From assembly GCA_028583405.1 (NCBI GenBank), contig CM053248.1:25408543-25472542 (forward strand): a stretch of 64,000 bases of DNA, read 5' to 3'. A program made the position numbers and the translations under genes. Shown here one piece after another: positions 62,430 through 64,000 of the stretch (positions are counted from its first letter, which is position 1; each line of letters begins with the position of its first letter). The stretch is from Pogonophryne albipinna (Eukaryota; Chordata; Actinopteri; Perciformes; Artedidraconidae). A model generated the notes under the pieces. The model was not told the DNA's origin and did not search any database. It saw only the letters and a list, made by a program, of their open reading frames with translations.

Positions 62430-64000
62430 GGCTGCTGCCAGTAAGACTTTTGCTTCGTCAGTAAACAGTTGACCGTCCTTGTCAGTAAAATGTTTATGTA
62501 GCTGGCCATAGTCCTGGCGAAGCTGGCAGAGGGAGCTGGCTTTGTAGATAAGACTACAGATGAAAGAGGAGAAGTGATGATAAATAATGACACAAAGCCA
62601 CCAAAGAATGATCACGGAGAGAAAAATATAGAGGAAGCCAGGTATTTCAAGTGGCCAGAGGGAGATTACGGAAGTGTGTGTTTTTAAGATTTATGGCCCA
62701 TTGCCATCAGATGAGAACGATACACATCTGGGCTTACTGCTGCTCAAACAGATCTCACCCAGCCAGACAGCAGAATAAGCTAGTGCACATGATGCAAGGT
62801 CAACGCACTGTGGAGGCACTTAGATGATAGTGCAGAAAATGTGAATAAATCTCCCCTAATACTTGCACACATAAACAATAGAAAGCAGTCCTTTGCATCT
62901 TAAATCAGTCTCTCATTTTCAAATATTGCTCAATTTATGATACTTTCTTCCATTTCTGTCATTGCATCTAAATCTCTCAATAATAGCTTATTTTTCTTTT
63001 TTATCTCTTCACAAACCAAACCCTCTCTGGCATTTTTTTCGAGGTGATGAGGTGACACAGGGATGAACAAATAACAAATCTGTTGTAATCTCTCCCCACA
63101 CTGTCATTATTTCCCCGGCTCGCTAATCACTCCATCGCCTCGGTGCTCCATCCTGACATAGCAACATTTTATATTTTCTTCCTTCATCGGTCACCAGTTT
63201 TGAGCTTTTTACTCTTGTTCCTTCCATCCCTGAGATTTGAGAAAACAATGAGGACAAGAACAGAGTGAATAATGCAAAGTGAAACAAGATATAACCACAT
63301 AGTTCTTTAAAATAGTTGCATAATATCATGGTTTGCCTCAACTTACTTACTAAGTACTAGGTCATTTTTTTCTATGTTCCTTTTCCATCGTGAATAGTAC
63401 TCCTCAGTGTAGAACTGATCTGTATGGCAATGTGATACTGCTGTAACATCATCTTAAAACAACACTCGCTGTATTATTTTATTAGGTCAGCACTTCTAAA
63501 ACCTGGTGTATGCTTTGTCTGTGCAGTTTTGTTGGCCATTTTTTAAATCTGGATATGCTATTGACGTTAGCACTGCTTTGGGAATCTTTTTGATTGTGTC
63601 CTATATTTCCCTATTGATGTTTCTCTCTGACCAATTTTCTAGTATCGGCTTGACTCGCTTGGAGCCATGATTGAGGTGCAACCAGAACAAATATCAAGAA
63701 CATCCACAAGTTTTGCTAATGGAAAACCAAAATAAAGACAGTCGAGTTAAGATGTGCCTCACCGCGCACTGGAAATGCGGCATTAGTTCTAAAACGTGCT
63801 TTTATTGACCTACATTGAAAACTTTTCTGTTATTTTGGCACCAGTTTGTGGTCACTGCGTTTTTTAGAGAAAGAAAGACGTTCCAAATATCTACTTTTCA
63901 AACAGTAGTTACATCAAAGCAGGCTGACCTGAATATTTTCTGCTCATATTCCACAGTTTCCACAGGTGTTATGTCTATCACTCTGTCTTCCATATTGGCC
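62430..64000. other. Non-coding stretch to the window end
   Basis: No supported gene or repeat boundary. Confidence 0.5.

Overview
The window looks like non-coding genomic DNA of a ray-finned fish, probably a spiny-rayed teleost. The reasons are the L2-clade LINEs with fish-type 3' tails, many short DNA transposons of fish type, very long (CA)n/(GT)n arrays, intron-like splice sites and the absence of densely packed ORFs. I recognise no complete host gene. Almost everything that can be named is a transposable element or a simple repeat; the rest is AT-rich sequence that could be intergenic or deep intronic.

1-11 kb: about 2.6 kb without features is followed by two different L2-clade LINEs lying head to head. 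The first (2960-5990, minus strand) is GC-rich, 5'-truncated and keeps an endonuclease/reverse-transcriptase ORF broken by two nonsense codons. The second (about 6060-11020, plus strand) is AT-rich and nearly full length: an SGNH-esterase ORF1, then an ORF2 with endonuclease, reverse transcriptase and C-terminal part, carrying one frameshift and two late stops. ORF1 and the endonuclease are in the same frame, separated by a single TGA, and the endonuclease segment contains no ATG.

11-30 kb: at 13225-14643 an L2 fragment sits inside a hAT-type element, which sits inside a second hAT-type element; both hAT-type elements have perfect 8-bp target duplications. At 20710-22817 a 2.1-kb element with 12-bp inverted ends holds exon-like blocks on its minus strand. 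A solo-LTR-like unit lies at 26082-26555. At 28648-29281 there are three exons of what looks like the 5' end of a multicopy fish gene, preceded by a TTAA-flanked MITE and followed by a hAT MITE with a perfect 8-bp duplication.

30-64 kb: scattered MITEs (31901-32231, 43143-43866, 56397-56765), an LTR-like unit near 44.3-45.0 kb, a SINE-like unit near 47.3 kb, isolated L2 3' tails (56.1 and 60.8 kb) and long microsatellites at 38.6, 42.1, 55.6, 57.7 and 62.3 kb. Two of these (38.6 and 42.1 kb) share an almost identical 60-bp right flank and unrelated left flanks. No genes act together as a pathway here; the history to read is one of repeated transposon insertion.
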